Below, piece after piece: positions 1 through 9,419 of a stretch of 64,000 bases of DNA. The notes beneath the pieces are model-generated. The model did not search any database. It worked only from the letters and a program-made list of their open reading frames with translations, and was not told where the DNA came from. This DNA comes from an uncultured Alphaproteobacteria bacterium. Its GTDB lineage: Bacteria; Pseudomonadota; Alphaproteobacteria; HIMB59. A program made the translations under genes and the position numbers. Position 1 is the stretch's first letter, and every line of letters starts with the position of its first letter. The DNA lies in the NCBI GenBank assembly GCA_902617515.1, contig CACMWX010000003.1, forward strand, positions 1 through 64,000, read 5' to 3'.

Positions 1-27
1 TCTCAATAAACTTTTTTTCTCAGCCAT
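1..27 (-). CDS. Partial 5' end of the next gene in the CUT1 operon, probably the ABC ATPase
   Basis: An ATG on the minus strand overlaps the stop codon of the upstream permease (TAATG) and stays open to the window edge, reading MAEKKSLLR. CUT1 operons often run binding protein, permease, permease, ATPase, so a MalK/UgpC-type ATPase is the natural expectation here. Nine codons cannot prove this; the assignment rests on order and translational coupling. Confidence 0.4.
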
Positions 28-971
28 TATTTTCTTACTGCTCCAAATGTTATTCCCCTTAGAAGATGCTTTCTCAATACAACTGTAAATATCATCACTG
101 GGATTAAAAATAATGTTGTCCCTGCTCCAATAGCAGGCCAATCAAGACCACCCTCTCCTATAATTGTTGGGATAAATGGTGGTGCAGTTTGCGCATTAAA
201 TTGTGTTAGTAAAACAGCAAATGCATATTCATTCCAAGAGAATATCATGCAGAAAATTGCTGTTGCTGCAATACCTGTAGTTGCTTGCGGAAGGACTACT
301 TTAAAAAATGCTTGCATTCTAGAGTAACCATCTATCATCGCAGCCTCCTCATACTCTCTCGGTATCTCATCCATAAAGCCTTTTAATAGCCAAACTGACA
401 AACTTAAATTTACAACAGTGTACAGAATAATCATGCCAACGTGAGTATCACCAAGACCAAGTTTTCTGTACATAATAAATATAGGTACTGCCACTGCTAT
501 TGGTGGGAACATTCTCGTAGATAAAATAAAAAATAATAAATCATCTTTCAGTGGGACTTTAAATCTTGAGAGAGCATAGGCAGCTAAGGAGCCTAAAAAT
601 ACCGAAAAGAATGTGGCACCAAATCCAATTATCAAAGAATTGGAATACCTCGGTAAAAATTTTGATGGACCTGTTATGACCATTTCTCTACTACGAACTA
701 ACTCCTCATACCACGTATCTGGTGGTGGGAGAGAGTCCAAATAATCCTTGGGTTGCCTTGATCGATTTGTAAATAAATTCACATAACCCTCTAAAGATGG
801 TTCAAAAAAAACCTCTGGTGGGTAAGAGATAGCACTATCAACACTTTTAAAGCTTGTAGCAACCATCCATGTGATCGGTATCAGGGTTACAATCATGTAA
901 ACGATGATGATAGTGGCAGCTAATTTTCTTGAAAATCCTGTTGCTTCTAGTGGTGATCTTGAAGTGTCCAT
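27..971 (-). CDS. Carbohydrate ABC transporter permease, MalG/UgpE type (CUT1)
   Basis: A 314-residue inner-membrane permease with a first membrane helix near residues 17-37 and further helices between about 105 and 305. The cytoplasmic EAA loop that docks the ATPase is visible as EEAAMIDGYSRMQAFFKVVLP (residues near 207-227). There is a roughly 60-residue extracytoplasmic stretch between helices 1 and 2, which is normal for MalG relatives. It starts within the stop codon of the partner permease (overlap at base 971) and is followed by a probable ATPase at the window edge. The transported sugar cannot be told from this subunit. Confidence 0.9.
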   Translation of the reverse strand: MDTSRSPLEATGFSRKLAATIIIVYMIVTLIPITWMVATSFKSVDSAISYPPEVFFEPSLEGYVNLFTNRSRQPKDYLDSLPPPDTWYEELVRSREMVITGPSKFLPRYSNSLIIGFGATFFSVFLGSLAAYALSRFKVPLKDDLLFFILSTRMFPPIAVAVPIFIMYRKLGLGDTHVGMIILYTVVNLSLSVWLLKGFMDEIPREYEEAAMIDGYSRMQAFFKVVLPQATTGIAATAIFCMIFSWNEYAFAVLLTQFNAQTAPPFIPTIIGEGGLDWPAIGAGTTLFLIPVMIFTVVLRKHLLRGITFGAVRK

Positions 972-1873
972 TATCGCTCTTTAATTTTGTTCATAACTTT
1001 TACATACACATTTCCAAAGCCGAATATGGTGACAAATAATATTACAGCAAAAGCAGAGCTGTAACCTGTTTTCCATTTTTCAAATGCTTCACGTTTTAAA
1101 TTGATTGATGCTAGTTCAGTCGCCGATCCTGGACCCCCTGAAGTAAGCTCAGCGACCAGATCAAACATTTTGAAATTCTCGATCCCTCTAAATAATAATG
1201 CAAGAAGTAGAAAAGGAAGGACAGATGGCAATGTTATATGGATAAATTGCTGCCACTTACTAGCTCTGTCAACCTCTGCAGCCTCGTACAAATAATTTGG
1301 GATTGATCTTAATCCTGCCAGACAAATTAACATGGTAAAAGGTGTCCACATCCATGTATCAACAATCACAATTGACCAAGGAGCTAAAGTGCTTGAACCA
1401 ATCATATCAAAAATACCAAAGTCATAGAAAAAATTAACTACGTAATTAAATAAACCTACTTGAGGATTATATAAGTAAGTCCAAAATACACCTACAACTG
1501 CAGGGGAAAGCATCATTGGTAAAACTATTAAAGTAGTAAGTAGTTCATTGCCTTTAAATTTTTTATTTAAAAGAAGAGCAAGACCCAATCCAATTAATGC
1601 TTGTAAGACTAATGTCCAACAAACGAAGTGGGCAGTTATCTGCATCTTTTCCCATATCTCTTCTTTTCCTAAAATCTTTTTATAGTTTTTTAAACCCACA
1701 AATTTTACTTCTCTACCTATTTTATTGGCATAAAAATTGGTGAATGACATTCTTATGGCATAAATGAGAGGATAAATATTTATAGCAAGTAATAGAATTA
1801 GAGTTGGTGCTATGAAAATCCAGGCTATTGCTTTATCAGATAAGCCTTTGAACTTTTTAACAGCACTTTTCAT
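971..1873 (-). CDS. Carbohydrate ABC transporter permease, MalF/UgpA type (CUT1)
   Basis: A 300-residue membrane protein with an N-terminal helix at about residues 15-38 and five more helices downstream. The EAA motif reads EAAEVDRASKWQQFIHITLP near residues 197-216. The 300-residue length is typical of UgpA/MalF-like subunits without the large MalF periplasmic domain. It pairs with the permease that overlaps its 3' end, and lies 55 bp downstream of the solute-binding protein gene, with a strong palindrome in the gap. Together they form the membrane channel of one sugar importer. Confidence 0.9.
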   Translation of the reverse strand: MKSAVKKFKGLSDKAIAWIFIAPTLILLLAINIYPLIYAIRMSFTNFYANKIGREVKFVGLKNYKKILGKEEIWEKMQITAHFVCWTLVLQALIGLGLALLLNKKFKGNELLTTLIVLPMMLSPAVVGVFWTYLYNPQVGLFNYVVNFFYDFGIFDMIGSSTLAPWSIVIVDTWMWTPFTMLICLAGLRSIPNYLYEAAEVDRASKWQQFIHITLPSVLPFLLLALLFRGIENFKMFDLVAELTSGGPGSATELASINLKREAFEKWKTGYSSAFAVILFVTIFGFGNVYVKVMNKIKER

Positions 1874-1888
1874 ATATGTTTTAGATTG

Positions 1889-1912
1889 AAGGGTGGGATT
1901 AATCCCACCCTT
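1889..1912 (-). promoter_or_regulatory. Perfect 24-bp palindrome between binding-protein and permease genes
   Basis: Two 12-nt arms, AAGGGTGGGATT and AATCCCACCCTT, form a perfect inverted repeat just 3' of the solute-binding-protein gene. On the transcribed (minus) strand it is not followed by a T run, so it looks like an mRNA-stabilising or processing hairpin rather than a full terminator. The likely role is to raise binding-protein mRNA over permease mRNA. Similar hairpins occur at 51882 and 58872. Confidence 0.6.
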
Positions 1913-1928
1913 TATATTAATTTAGTGA

Positions 1929-3239
1929 TTAAATTTTACCGTCGTCTTCGAAGACTTCAGTCCAATCATCAATGATTTTGTCTAATGCGTCTTTTGCAGA
2001 ACCTTTTCCATTCACAACGTAGTCATGAATTCTCTCCTGCATTGGAAGCATTAATTCAACAAATGTAGGCTCTTGCCAAAAGTCTTTGACGATGCCCATT
2101 GAGTCAAGGAATCCTTGTGCGTAAACAGCTGAGTCAACGAAATCAGGTGATCCAAGAACATCCATATGACATGAATATCCTCCTAAATCCCACCATTTTT
2201 GTTGAATATCTGGCTTTGCAAACCACTTCATGTATTCAAGAGCCAAGTCTTGTTTATCAGAGTAACTCACAACTGAGATACCTTGACCACCAAGGGTAGC
2301 TGCACATACGTTTTGACATGGGTTAGCAAAGAAACCAGAAACTCTTCCGTCACTGTCTTCTTTAGAAACGCCAGGCCAGAAAGCATACCAGTTCATTTGA
2401 AATGCAACCTGTCCTGATTTATATGCATCAAGATTTGCGACCATATAAGCATCTGAATGCCCTGGAGGTGCACAATCTTCATACATTTTTCTGTAAAATT
2501 CAACAGCTTCTACAGAAGCATCTGAGTTAAAATAACCGTCCATCTCGTATGGGTTATCAGGATTTTCGTATTCCATACCCCATGCGTACATGGCTGCTGT
2601 TACACCCATGGTAATACCTTCAGATCCACGCTCTGTATTGATAGCTGCACCGTATCTTACTTGTCCATCAATTTCTCTTCCTTGGAAGAAAGTACACATG
2701 TCATATAACTCATCCCAAGTTTTTGGAACACCTAGATCATATCCATGCTTACTTTTAAATTCAGCTTGAAGTTCTGGTCTATCAAACCAGTCTTTTCGAT
2801 AAGCCCATGCTAAAGCATCACCCATTGCTGGAAGAGCGTAATAGTTAGGTGATCCTTTTGGCCATGTTGAATATGCGTAAACAGTTGCTGGGTTAAAATC
2901 ATCCATTGAAATTCCGTTAGCATCAAAGAAATCATTTAACTTAACATAGTGACCATATTCAGCACCTTGTCCAATCCACTGTGAGTCACCAATTAACAAG
3001 TCAAAAGTTTTACCTTGGTTATTTAACTCGTTAAGCATTCTCTCAGCAAAATTTGGCCATGGCACAAATTCGAAGTTCATTTCAACGCCTGTTTCAGCTG
3101 TAAATTCTTTACTTAATTCTTGTAATGCATTAGCAGGATCCCAAGCGGCCCAGCCCAAAGTCAAAGACTCAGATTTAGCATTCAAAGAAAAAAGTAAGGC
3201 AAAAACAGGAACTAGAAATACAGATAGTATTTTTCTCAT
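1929..3239 (-). CDS. Extracellular solute-binding protein of a CUT1 sugar ABC importer
   Basis: A 436-residue periplasmic binding protein. The start at 3239 is chosen over an in-frame upstream ATG because a strong AGGAGG lies about 8 nt before it and it gives a clean signal peptide (MRKILS, a hydrophobic core, then LNA at about residue 21). The mature protein has the family-1 extracellular solute-binding layout (MalE/UgpB superfamily), with an early FEFVPWPNFAERML segment and conserved Trp/Tyr-rich ligand regions. It is the first gene of an operon with two CUT1 permeases, divergent from an isomerase and a dehydrogenase that may process its ligand. The ligand is unknown; a sugar or polyol is likely. 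Confidence 0.88.
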   Translation of the reverse strand: MRKILSVFLVPVFALLFSLNAKSESLTLGWAAWDPANALQELSKEFTAETGVEMNFEFVPWPNFAERMLNELNNQGKTFDLLIGDSQWIGQGAEYGHYVKLNDFFDANGISMDDFNPATVYAYSTWPKGSPNYYALPAMGDALAWAYRKDWFDRPELQAEFKSKHGYDLGVPKTWDELYDMCTFFQGREIDGQVRYGAAINTERGSEGITMGVTAAMYAWGMEYENPDNPYEMDGYFNSDASVEAVEFYRKMYEDCAPPGHSDAYMVANLDAYKSGQVAFQMNWYAFWPGVSKEDSDGRVSGFFANPCQNVCAATLGGQGISVVSYSDKQDLALEYMKWFAKPDIQQKWWDLGGYSCHMDVLGSPDFVDSAVYAQGFLDSMGIVKDFWQEPTFVELMLPMQERIHDYVVNGKGSAKDALDKIIDDWTEVFEDDGKI

Positions 3240-3275
3240 GTTATTATTCCTCCTCTTTAATAACAAAATTAGCTG

Positions 3276-3281
3276 ATTATA
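3276..3281 (-). promoter_or_regulatory. Candidate -10 element for the CUT1 operon
   Basis: The minus strand reads TATAAT at this position, about 37 bp upstream of the binding-protein start codon, inside the divergent intergenic region. No convincing -35 box was found at 16-18 bp, so this is a partial promoter call. Confidence 0.35.
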
Positions 3282-3341
3282 CAGTCTTTTTACATATTTA
3301 TAAATGCAGATTATTCATAGTTTTAAAAACATTTTAAATAG

Positions 3342-3364
3342 CAGTTAACTGTAATATTATAGTT
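3342..3364. promoter_or_regulatory. Palindromic operator candidate in the divergent region
   Basis: Two overlapping symmetric elements lie 24-46 bp upstream of the isomerase start codon: a perfect 10-mer CAGTTAACTG (3342-3351) and an 18-bp near-palindrome AACTGTAATATTATAGTT (3347-3364) with one mismatched pair. Such symmetry in a divergent sugar-gene promoter suggests a repressor site, but in AT-rich DNA some symmetry arises by chance. Confidence 0.3.
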
Positions 3365-3387
3365 TGTCGCAGGAGGGGGGTTAAGCG

Positions 3388-4440
3388 ATGTCTATTAAAG
3401 GTCCAGCTATATTTTTAGCTCAATTTGCAGGTGATGATGCTCCGTTTAACAATTTAGAGAATATCTCAAAATGGGCTAGTGATTTGGGATACTTAGGTGT
3501 TCAAATACCTAGTTGGGATGAAAGGTTAATTAATTTAAAACAGGCATCTGAAAGCAAAGATTACTGTGACGAAATAAAAGGGACTCTTAAAAGTTTTAAT
3601 TTAAATCTAACTGAGCTATCGACGCATCTCCAAGGTCAGCTTGTAGCTGTTCATCCTGCATATGACTCAGTATTTGATGGTTTTGCAGCCTCAGAGGTTA
3701 GAGGGAATCCATCTGCAAGGCAGCAATGGGCAGTCGATCAATTAATGATGGCTGCTAAAGCTTCAAAAAATTTTGGATTGACTGAACATGTTACTTTTTC
3801 AGGAGCATTGGCTTGGCCATATGTTTATCCATGGCCTCAAAGACCAGAAGGGTTAGTTGAAACTGCATTTGACGAACTAGCTAAAAGGTGGAAACCAATT
3901 CTTAATGAATTTGATGAGTGTGGGGTGAATTTGTGTTATGAAATTCATCCAGGCGAGGATCTTTTTGATGGAATAACTTTTGAAATGTTTCTAGATAAAG
4001 TAGGTAATCATGAGCGATGCAACATGTTATATGATCCAAGCCACTTTGTTTTGCAACATTTAGATTATTTGCAGCATATTGATATTTATCACGAGAAAAT
4101 AAAAATGTTTCATGTCAAAGATGCAGAACTCAATCCCACTGGTAAACAAGGGGTCTATAGTGGATTTCAATCTTGGAAGAACAGAGCAGGTCGATTTAGG
4201 TCTTTAGGAGATGGGCAAGTAGATTTCAAGTCAATTTTCTCCAAACTTACTACTTACGGCTTTGATGGATGGGCTGTTTTAGAATGGGAGTGTGCTTTGA
4301 AACACCCTGAAGACGGAGCTAAAGAGGGTTCTGTATTTATTAAAGATCATCTAATTAGAGTGACCGAGAATGCTTTCGATGATTTTGCCGATGCTGGGAC
4401 TGATCAAGATGCGAACAAAAAAATGCTTAGAATTAAATGA
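3388..4440 (+). CDS. Sugar phosphate isomerase/epimerase-type TIM-barrel protein
   Basis: A 350-residue AP-endonuclease-2/xylose-isomerase-like TIM barrel. Putative metal ligands are visible in order: Glu in CYEIHPGED, Asp/His in YDPSHF, His/Asp in FHVKDAE, and Glu in VLEWE. A strong AGGAGGGGGG precedes the ATG. The next gene, a Gfo/Idh dehydrogenase, begins 5 nt after the stop, and the pair is divergent from the CUT1 importer. This arrangement is typical of cyclitol or rare-sugar catabolism, where a dehydrogenase makes a keto-sugar that the barrel enzyme isomerises or dehydrates. The exact substrate is not identifiable. Confidence 0.8.
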   Translation: MSIKGPAIFLAQFAGDDAPFNNLENISKWASDLGYLGVQIPSWDERLINLKQASESKDYCDEIKGTLKSFNLNLTELSTHLQGQLVAVHPAYDSVFDGFAASEVRGNPSARQQWAVDQLMMAAKASKNFGLTEHVTFSGALAWPYVYPWPQRPEGLVETAFDELAKRWKPILNEFDECGVNLCYEIHPGEDLFDGITFEMFLDKVGNHERCNMLYDPSHFVLQHLDYLQHIDIYHEKIKMFHVKDAELNPTGKQGVYSGFQSWKNRAGRFRSLGDGQVDFKSIFSKLTTYGFDGWAVLEWECALKHPEDGAKEGSVFIKDHLIRVTENAFDDFADAGTDQDANKKMLRIK

Positions 4441-4444
4441 TAAT

Positions 4445-5602
4445 ATGACCAAAAAATTAAAATTAGGAATGGTTGGTGGCGGGTCAGGAGCATTTATTGG
4501 AGAGGTTCACCGTATTGCATCTAGAATTGATGACCGCTTTGAACTGGTCGCTGGTGCCTTTTCATCTAATCCTGAAAAAGCTCAAGCCTCTGGAAGAGAT
4601 ATTGGAATAGCAGATGAAAGGAATTATAAGGACTACCTTGAAATGGTCGAAAAAGAATTGATCAGAGAGGATAAAATAGATGCTGTAGCCATAGTGACAC
4701 CAAATCATATGCACCATCCGATCGCTAAAGCTTTCATGGAGAAAGGCTTTAACATAATTTGTGACAAACCCCTCGCCATGAATGTTAATCAATGTGAGGA
4801 ACTAATAAAATGTAAAAAAGACAATAATGTTCTTTTTGCTTTAACTCATAACTACACTGCTTATCCCATGATTAGGAATGCCAGAGCTCTTTGTAAGAGA
4901 GGTGACTTAGGTGAAATAAGAGTAATTCAAGCAGAGTATGCTCAAGATTGGCTGACCGAAGATTTAGAAAATAGAATTAATGATGGGGGAAACAAACAGG
5001 CCTCTTGGAGAACTGATCCTAATCAATCAGGTGCTGGTGGATGTATTGGTGACATTGGAACTCATGCTTACAATCTGATTAGGTTTATAACTGATCTCAA
5101 TACAGAGGAGATATCTGCAGAGTTAACATCTTTTGTACCTGGGAGAAAATTAGATGATAATGCTCAAATATCGATACGATTTAAAGGAGGAGCAAAAGGT
5201 ACTATTTGGTCTTCTCAAGTAGCCCCAGGAAATGAAAATCATTTACAAATAAGAATTTACGGCAACAAGGCCGGAATAGAATGGTGCCAAGAAGATCCAA
5301 ATTACCTTTACTTTACAAAATTTGGAGAACCCAAACAAAAAATTACAAGGGGTGGATCAGGTGCTATGAGCGATGCAGGAGATGTTACTAGAATTCCTGC
5401 TGGACACCCCGAGGGATATTTAGAGGGCTTTGCAAATATATATACAGATGTAGCTAATGCACTAATTGATCAGAAAAATGGCAAATTTAATGAGGAAAAT
5501 CACCATTTTCCAAGTGTAGAAGATGGACTTGAAGGTATTAAATTTATCGAAAGGTCAATCGCCTCAAGCTCATCAAATTCAAGCTGGGTAAGTTTCAATT
5601 AA
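4445..5602 (+). CDS. Gfo/Idh/MocA family NAD(P)-dependent oxidoreductase
   Basis: A 385-residue sugar or polyol dehydrogenase. The N-terminal Rossmann fold begins KLGMVGGGSGAFIG; the family EKP motif appears as CDKPLAMN; the C-terminal catalytic segment includes GGCIGDIGTHAYNL with the usual Asp/His. The ATG at 4445, 5 nt past the preceding stop, is preferred over an earlier in-frame start because it places the Rossmann glycines at the normal distance. It is coupled to the TIM-barrel gene upstream and convergent with the aldo/keto reductase, whose stop codon overlaps its own by 4 bp. The substrate probably comes from the divergent CUT1 importer. Confidence 0.85.
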   Translation: MTKKLKLGMVGGGSGAFIGEVHRIASRIDDRFELVAGAFSSNPEKAQASGRDIGIADERNYKDYLEMVEKELIREDKIDAVAIVTPNHMHHPIAKAFMEKGFNIICDKPLAMNVNQCEELIKCKKDNNVLFALTHNYTAYPMIRNARALCKRGDLGEIRVIQAEYAQDWLTEDLENRINDGGNKQASWRTDPNQSGAGGCIGDIGTHAYNLIRFITDLNTEEISAELTSFVPGRKLDDNAQISIRFKGGAKGTIWSSQVAPGNENHLQIRIYGNKAGIEWCQEDPNYLYFTKFGEPKQKITRGGSGAMSDAGDVTRIPAGHPEGYLEGFANIYTDVANALIDQKNGKFNEENHHFPSVEDGLEGIKFIERSIASSSSNSSWVSFN

Positions 5603-6552
5603 TTCCAACTTAGTTTTTTACGTGTTTCCCAATAATCTTGAGTGGACAGGCTAAAAGACTCAAGAGAGGGCAATTCGGTATCTATTTTTTCAAGACAACT
5701 TAAATTTTCATCCAACTGTTTGATTGTTGATGCTCCTGTTAGACAAATTTTAACAAACGGTAGTCGATAAACCCAGAGATAAGACAATTGCTCCAAAGTT
5801 AAATCCATAGATGAGGCAACTGAATTTAATTCTTTAATTTTGTTTTGATGAAATTCTTTATTAGAATTAGTTAGTCTTCCATTTGAGAAAATCTCTTTTG
5901 CAATTACATTGATCTTTTTTTCAGATACTTCTTTTAAAATGGAAATACAAGATTGGTCAAAGATATTAATGGTCGTTTGTAAATAAGAAAATAGATTAAG
6001 TTTTTCATTCTTAATTAAAAGGTCATTAATAGTTTTCTCTTGATCTGGGCCACTTGTTGAGATTCCTATTTCTATTCCATTTTTCTTTATTGTCTCAAGC
6101 TCCTTTAGAACATTAATATCATCTAAGACTTTACTTTCTGAATTGACAGAATGAATGTGGTAAAGATCAATACTTTTTCCTAAATTAAGTCTTGTCTCCA
6201 CCCATTGTTGTTTTAAAAATTCAACTGAGTGATCTTTTCTTTCGTGTTGATCTGCCTGAACTTCCCAATTTGCTAAATATTCATAGCCCCACTTAGACCC
6301 CACAAAACCATCAAATTGTTTTTGAGCTCTAATCCAACTAGATAAAAATTCCTCAGCATCTCCATATACCCTTGCCGCATCGAAATATCGAATACCTCTC
6401 TTGTAAGCATGACTAAGTACTTCGTGACAATGAGATCTCATAGAATTTTTTGATATGTCGCTGCCTAAATCTGAACTATGACCAATGTTTATATATCCGG
6501 GCCTCCCAAGAGAAGCCAATCCTAGGCCTATTTTATTGTCTAATTTAAACAA
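5599..6552 (-). CDS. Aldo/keto reductase
   Basis: A 317-residue NADPH-type aldo/keto reductase barrel. The catalytic tetrad can be read off: Asp58 and Tyr63 in FDAARVYG, Lys87 in VGSKWGYEY, and His134 in YHIHSVN. It would reduce aldehydes or ketoses to alcohols, or run in reverse. It is the last gene of the long minus-strand run that includes xylose isomerase, overlapping the HAD gene by 8 bp. That neighbourhood suggests a sugar or aldehyde substrate, but aldo/keto reductases are too versatile to name one. Confidence 0.82.
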   Translation of the reverse strand: MFKLDNKIGLGLASLGRPGYINIGHSSDLGSDISKNSMRSHCHEVLSHAYKRGIRYFDAARVYGDAEEFLSSWIRAQKQFDGFVGSKWGYEYLANWEVQADQHERKDHSVEFLKQQWVETRLNLGKSIDLYHIHSVNSESKVLDDINVLKELETIKKNGIEIGISTSGPDQEKTINDLLIKNEKLNLFSYLQTTINIFDQSCISILKEVSEKKINVIAKEIFSNGRLTNSNKEFHQNKIKELNSVASSMDLTLEQLSYLWVYRLPFVKICLTGASTIKQLDENLSCLEKIDTELPSLESFSLSTQDYWETRKKLSWN

Positions 6553-7150
6553 TTATATGATTTGCTATTTGACTTTTTATTGTCAGTGGGTCAGTTAAAT
6601 GAATAGTTTGAAAGCCAAGTGATTGCGCTGCCTCAATATTTTCAATACGATCATCAATGAAAAGAGTTTGTTCAGGTGTTAAATTAAATCTTGAAATCGC
6701 TAATTTATAAATTTCAGGGTCTGGTTTTACTAAAAACTCTCTACCAGAGATAATTTTATCATCAAATTCTTTCAAGAATGGGTGTTGATCTTCCATACCC
6801 TCATAAGTCTCATCTGACCAGTTTGACAAGACATAGCAGGGATAACCACTTGATTTTATTTTTCGAAAAATATCAACTGTATCTTGATAAACCCCGTTAA
6901 CCATATTCCTGTGATTTGGATAATATTGCTTTATTTCATTCTCATAATTAGGGAAGTTTTTTATTGCATCTTTTACTGCGTCATCAATTTTTACTCCAGC
7001 ATCGCATCTCATATCTAAATGAGGGAACGCGATTGTATTCATAAAATATTCTCTTTTAGTTTGATCAGGAATGATATTTTTAAATACATAATGTGGATCC
7101 CAATCAAAAAAAACATTACCTAAATCAAATAGAAATTTTGTAATTTTCAT
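6545..7150 (-). CDS. HAD-superfamily hydrolase, YihX-like phosphatase
   Basis: A 201-residue haloacid-dehalogenase-type hydrolase. Motif I is FLFDLGNVFFDWDP with nucleophile Asp9; motif II is in YVLSNWSDE; a motif III Lys lies in FLVKPDPEIY; motif IV is FIDDR. The DLGNV form of motif I resembles YihX-type sugar phosphatases. The ATG at 7150 lies 4 nt after the xylA stop and is preferred to a TTG five codons upstream that would overlap xylA. A role in sugar-phosphate dephosphorylation next to xylA is plausible but unproven. Confidence 0.8.
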   Translation of the reverse strand: MKITKFLFDLGNVFFDWDPHYVFKNIIPDQTKREYFMNTIAFPHLDMRCDAGVKIDDAVKDAIKNFPNYENEIKQYYPNHRNMVNGVYQDTVDIFRKIKSSGYPCYVLSNWSDETYEGMEDQHPFLKEFDDKIISGREFLVKPDPEIYKLAISRFNLTPEQTLFIDDRIENIEAAQSLGFQTIHLTDPLTIKSQIANHIIV

Positions 7151-7154
7151 CGAC

Positions 7155-8462
7155 TCAATCGACAAAAGAATTAATTAGATTTTCAAGATATTCTTGGCGA
7201 CCGGACTTTGGTTGAGGGTTTATATTATTAGCAATGACAGTTTTATGAATATCTTCAAGAGACATTGAAGTCATGAGTTGTTTTTCAGATGCCCACCGTT
7301 CATATCTTTGTTTTAAAAAATTTTCATAACTACCATCATTAATCATTTTTTCAACAGCAATAAGAGTTCTAGCACAAGTATCCATAGAGCCAATATGTGC
7401 ATAGAATAGATCCTCAGGATCTATTGATTGTCTTCTAATCTTAGCATCCATGTTAAGACCTCCTGAGGAAAAACCACCATTTTTAAAAATGTAGTAAAAA
7501 GGCAAAACTAATTCTTCTACATTGTTTGGGAATTGGTCTGTGTCCCATCCTACTAAATAGTCTCCTCTGTTAATATCAATACTCCCAAAGATGTCATTGG
7601 AAAGTGCATATGCAATCTCGTGCTCGAATGAATGTTTTGCTAAAATAGCGTGATTTTGTTCGATATTTAGCTTGAATTCTCTTTCTAAACCATATTTTTG
7701 AAGAAATGCAAAAACATTAGCAGAGTCAAAATCATATTGATGTTTCGTTGGCTCATGGGGTTTAGGCTCAATCAGAAGTAAACCCTTGAAACCAATTTTG
7801 TGCTTATGCTCAGCTACCATGTTCAAAAATCTACCAAGCTGATCATATTCTTGTTTCATATTAGTATTTAGAATTGTTTCGTAACCCTCTCTACCTCCCC
7901 ATAAAACATAATTTTGTCCACCTAAAAGCATTGTATTTTCCATACACATCTTCACTTGAGCAGCTGCATATTGAAAAACATCAGGATCAGGATTAGTAGC
8001 AGCACCAGACATGTACCTGCGGTGGCTAAATAAATTTGCTGTTCCCCAAAGAAGTTTTACTTTACTTGTTTCAAGTTTTTTTGAAATTTCATCGATAATG
8101 GTTTTTTGTATTTTTTCTGTCTCCGAAAAACTTTTACCCTCTGGAGCAACATCTACGTCATGAAAACAGAAATATGGTATTCCTAATTTTTCAAAAAAAT
8201 CGAATGCATTATTGAGCTTATCTTTTGCTTGTTCTATTTTATCTCCTGCTTCCATCCATGGTCTTAAAAATGTCTGTCCTCCAAAAGGGTCACCCCCTGG
8301 CCAATTAAAGGTGTGCCAGTAACATACTGCCATTCTCAGATGTTCCTCTAATGTTTTTCCTAGAATTTTTTTATTAGCATCATAAAATTTAAATGAAAGT
8401 GGATTAGTAGAGTCTCTACCTTCATATTTAATCGTAGGTATATCTTTGAAATAGTCAGACAT
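7155..8462 (-). CDS. xylA: Xylose isomerase
   Basis: A 435-residue protein of normal length for group II xylose isomerases, converting D-xylose to D-xylulose. Signature segments are present in order: [25 protein letters not shown] (catalytic His/Asp), [29 protein letters not shown] (metal ligands), [16 protein letters not shown], and [17 protein letters not shown]. It lies in the amidase-rich minus-strand run rather than next to xylulokinase, which is 53 kb away at 61418. Xylose entry could be via any of the CUT2 importers in the window. Confidence 0.97.
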   Translation of the reverse strand: MSDYFKDIPTIKYEGRDSTNPLSFKFYDANKKILGKTLEEHLRMAVCYWHTFNWPGGDPFGGQTFLRPWMEAGDKIEQAKDKLNNAFDFFEKLGIPYFCFHDVDVAPEGKSFSETEKIQKTIIDEISKKLETSKVKLLWGTANLFSHRRYMSGAATNPDPDVFQYAAAQVKMCMENTMLLGGQNYVLWGGREGYETILNTNMKQEYDQLGRFLNMVAEHKHKIGFKGLLLIEPKPHEPTKHQYDFDSANVFAFLQKYGLEREFKLNIEQNHAILAKHSFEHEIAYALSNDIFGSIDINRGDYLVGWDTDQFPNNVEELVLPFYYIFKNGGFSSGGLNMDAKIRRQSIDPEDLFYAHIGSMDTCARTLIAVEKMINDGSYENFLKQRYERWASEKQLMTSMSLEDIHKTVIANNINPQPKSGRQEYLENLINSFVD

Positions 8463-8465
8463 AAA

Positions 8466-9419
8466 TTAGTCGTAATAAAACATTGGGGCTTTTTTAAATT
8501 CTTCCCAAGCATGCGGGTCATGCCCAGTGACTACTGTAGCATTTTTGTCTTTTGCAATTTTTTTGAGTTTTTTTACAGAGTCAACAACGTCAACAGCAGA
8601 GCAAACAAGACCTGGTAGTGTTAAATTGTTCCAATGATCCATTGTGTAAGCTGCATCTATAGTAAGCAATACATAACCTGAATTTGGTAAATTAACTAAA
8701 AAAGACTGATGGCCCGGTGCATGCCCCGGAGTAAAAATTACAATTATTGATCCGTCGCCATATAAGTCATAAAAATCATCATTTTTATCTCTTAAAAATT
8801 TCCAATTAATTCCAGGTTTATCAAAGTCTTTTCTAATATATGCAGGCTTTGAGAACCAATCAGGATTGAAAGCATAATCATATTCCTTTTGTTGAACTAG
8901 GTGTGTTGCATTAGGAAACCTTCCAACACCACCTGAGTGATCGAGGTGAAGATGAGAATGTAAGACATATCTTATACCTGCTGGATTAACCCCAATAGAG
9001 TTAAGTTGATCAATACAATTTTCAGTTTTTCCCATAATTGGATCATAAGCCGCAACAACAGAACCCCAATGAGCATGTTTATCTTCACTGACCTCTTTTG
9101 CATTGCCTCCGTCAATGACCACATCCCCTTTTGGGTGTCTTATCAAAAACCATGGAACAGGTATCTCAAAGTCCTCATTAGATTGGTTCATTTTAATATA
9201 TTTCATTTTCGTTTTTAGAGTTCCGGTCTGGAACATATAGAGCCTCATGTCAGTAGAAACTTGTGAGTTCATTAAGTGACTATATTCTTTTTTTGACTCT
9301 TCAATTGCTTCTTTTATGGAATATTCTTTTACTTTTTGATCTGTTTGTTTATTTGTAATAATTTTATCAAATTGATCTAAATCAGATTTTTTGTAACTAA
9401 CGCTTAATTTTTTTTCCAT
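8466..9419 (-). CDS. MBL-fold metallo-hydrolase of the AttM/AiiB N-acyl-homoserine-lactonase type
   Basis: A 317-residue metallo-beta-lactamase-fold hydrolase. The dinuclear metal site is complete: HxHxDH at residues 156-161 within HSHLHLDHSGG, His233 in TPGHAPGH, Asp255 in LTIDAA, and a final His300 in TGHDPH. The motif spacing and the VIDGG strand resemble AttM/AiiB lactonases. The gene starts at the base after the cupin stop and precedes xylA by 3 nt. No LuxI/LuxR genes are visible, so in this operon it may open a metabolic lactone or cyclic intermediate rather than a quorum signal. Confidence 0.8.
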   Translation of the reverse strand: MEKKLSVSYKKSDLDQFDKIITNKQTDQKVKEYSIKEAIEESKKEYSHLMNSQVSTDMRLYMFQTGTLKTKMKYIKMNQSNEDFEIPVPWFLIRHPKGDVVIDGGNAKEVSEDKHAHWGSVVAAYDPIMGKTENCIDQLNSIGVNPAGIRYVLHSHLHLDHSGGVGRFPNATHLVQQKEYDYAFNPDWFSKPAYIRKDFDKPGINWKFLRDKNDDFYDLYGDGSIIVIFTPGHAPGHQSFLVNLPNSGYVLLTIDAAYTMDHWNNLTLPGLVCSAVDVVDSVKKLKKIAKDKNATVVTGHDPHAWEEFKKAPMFYYD

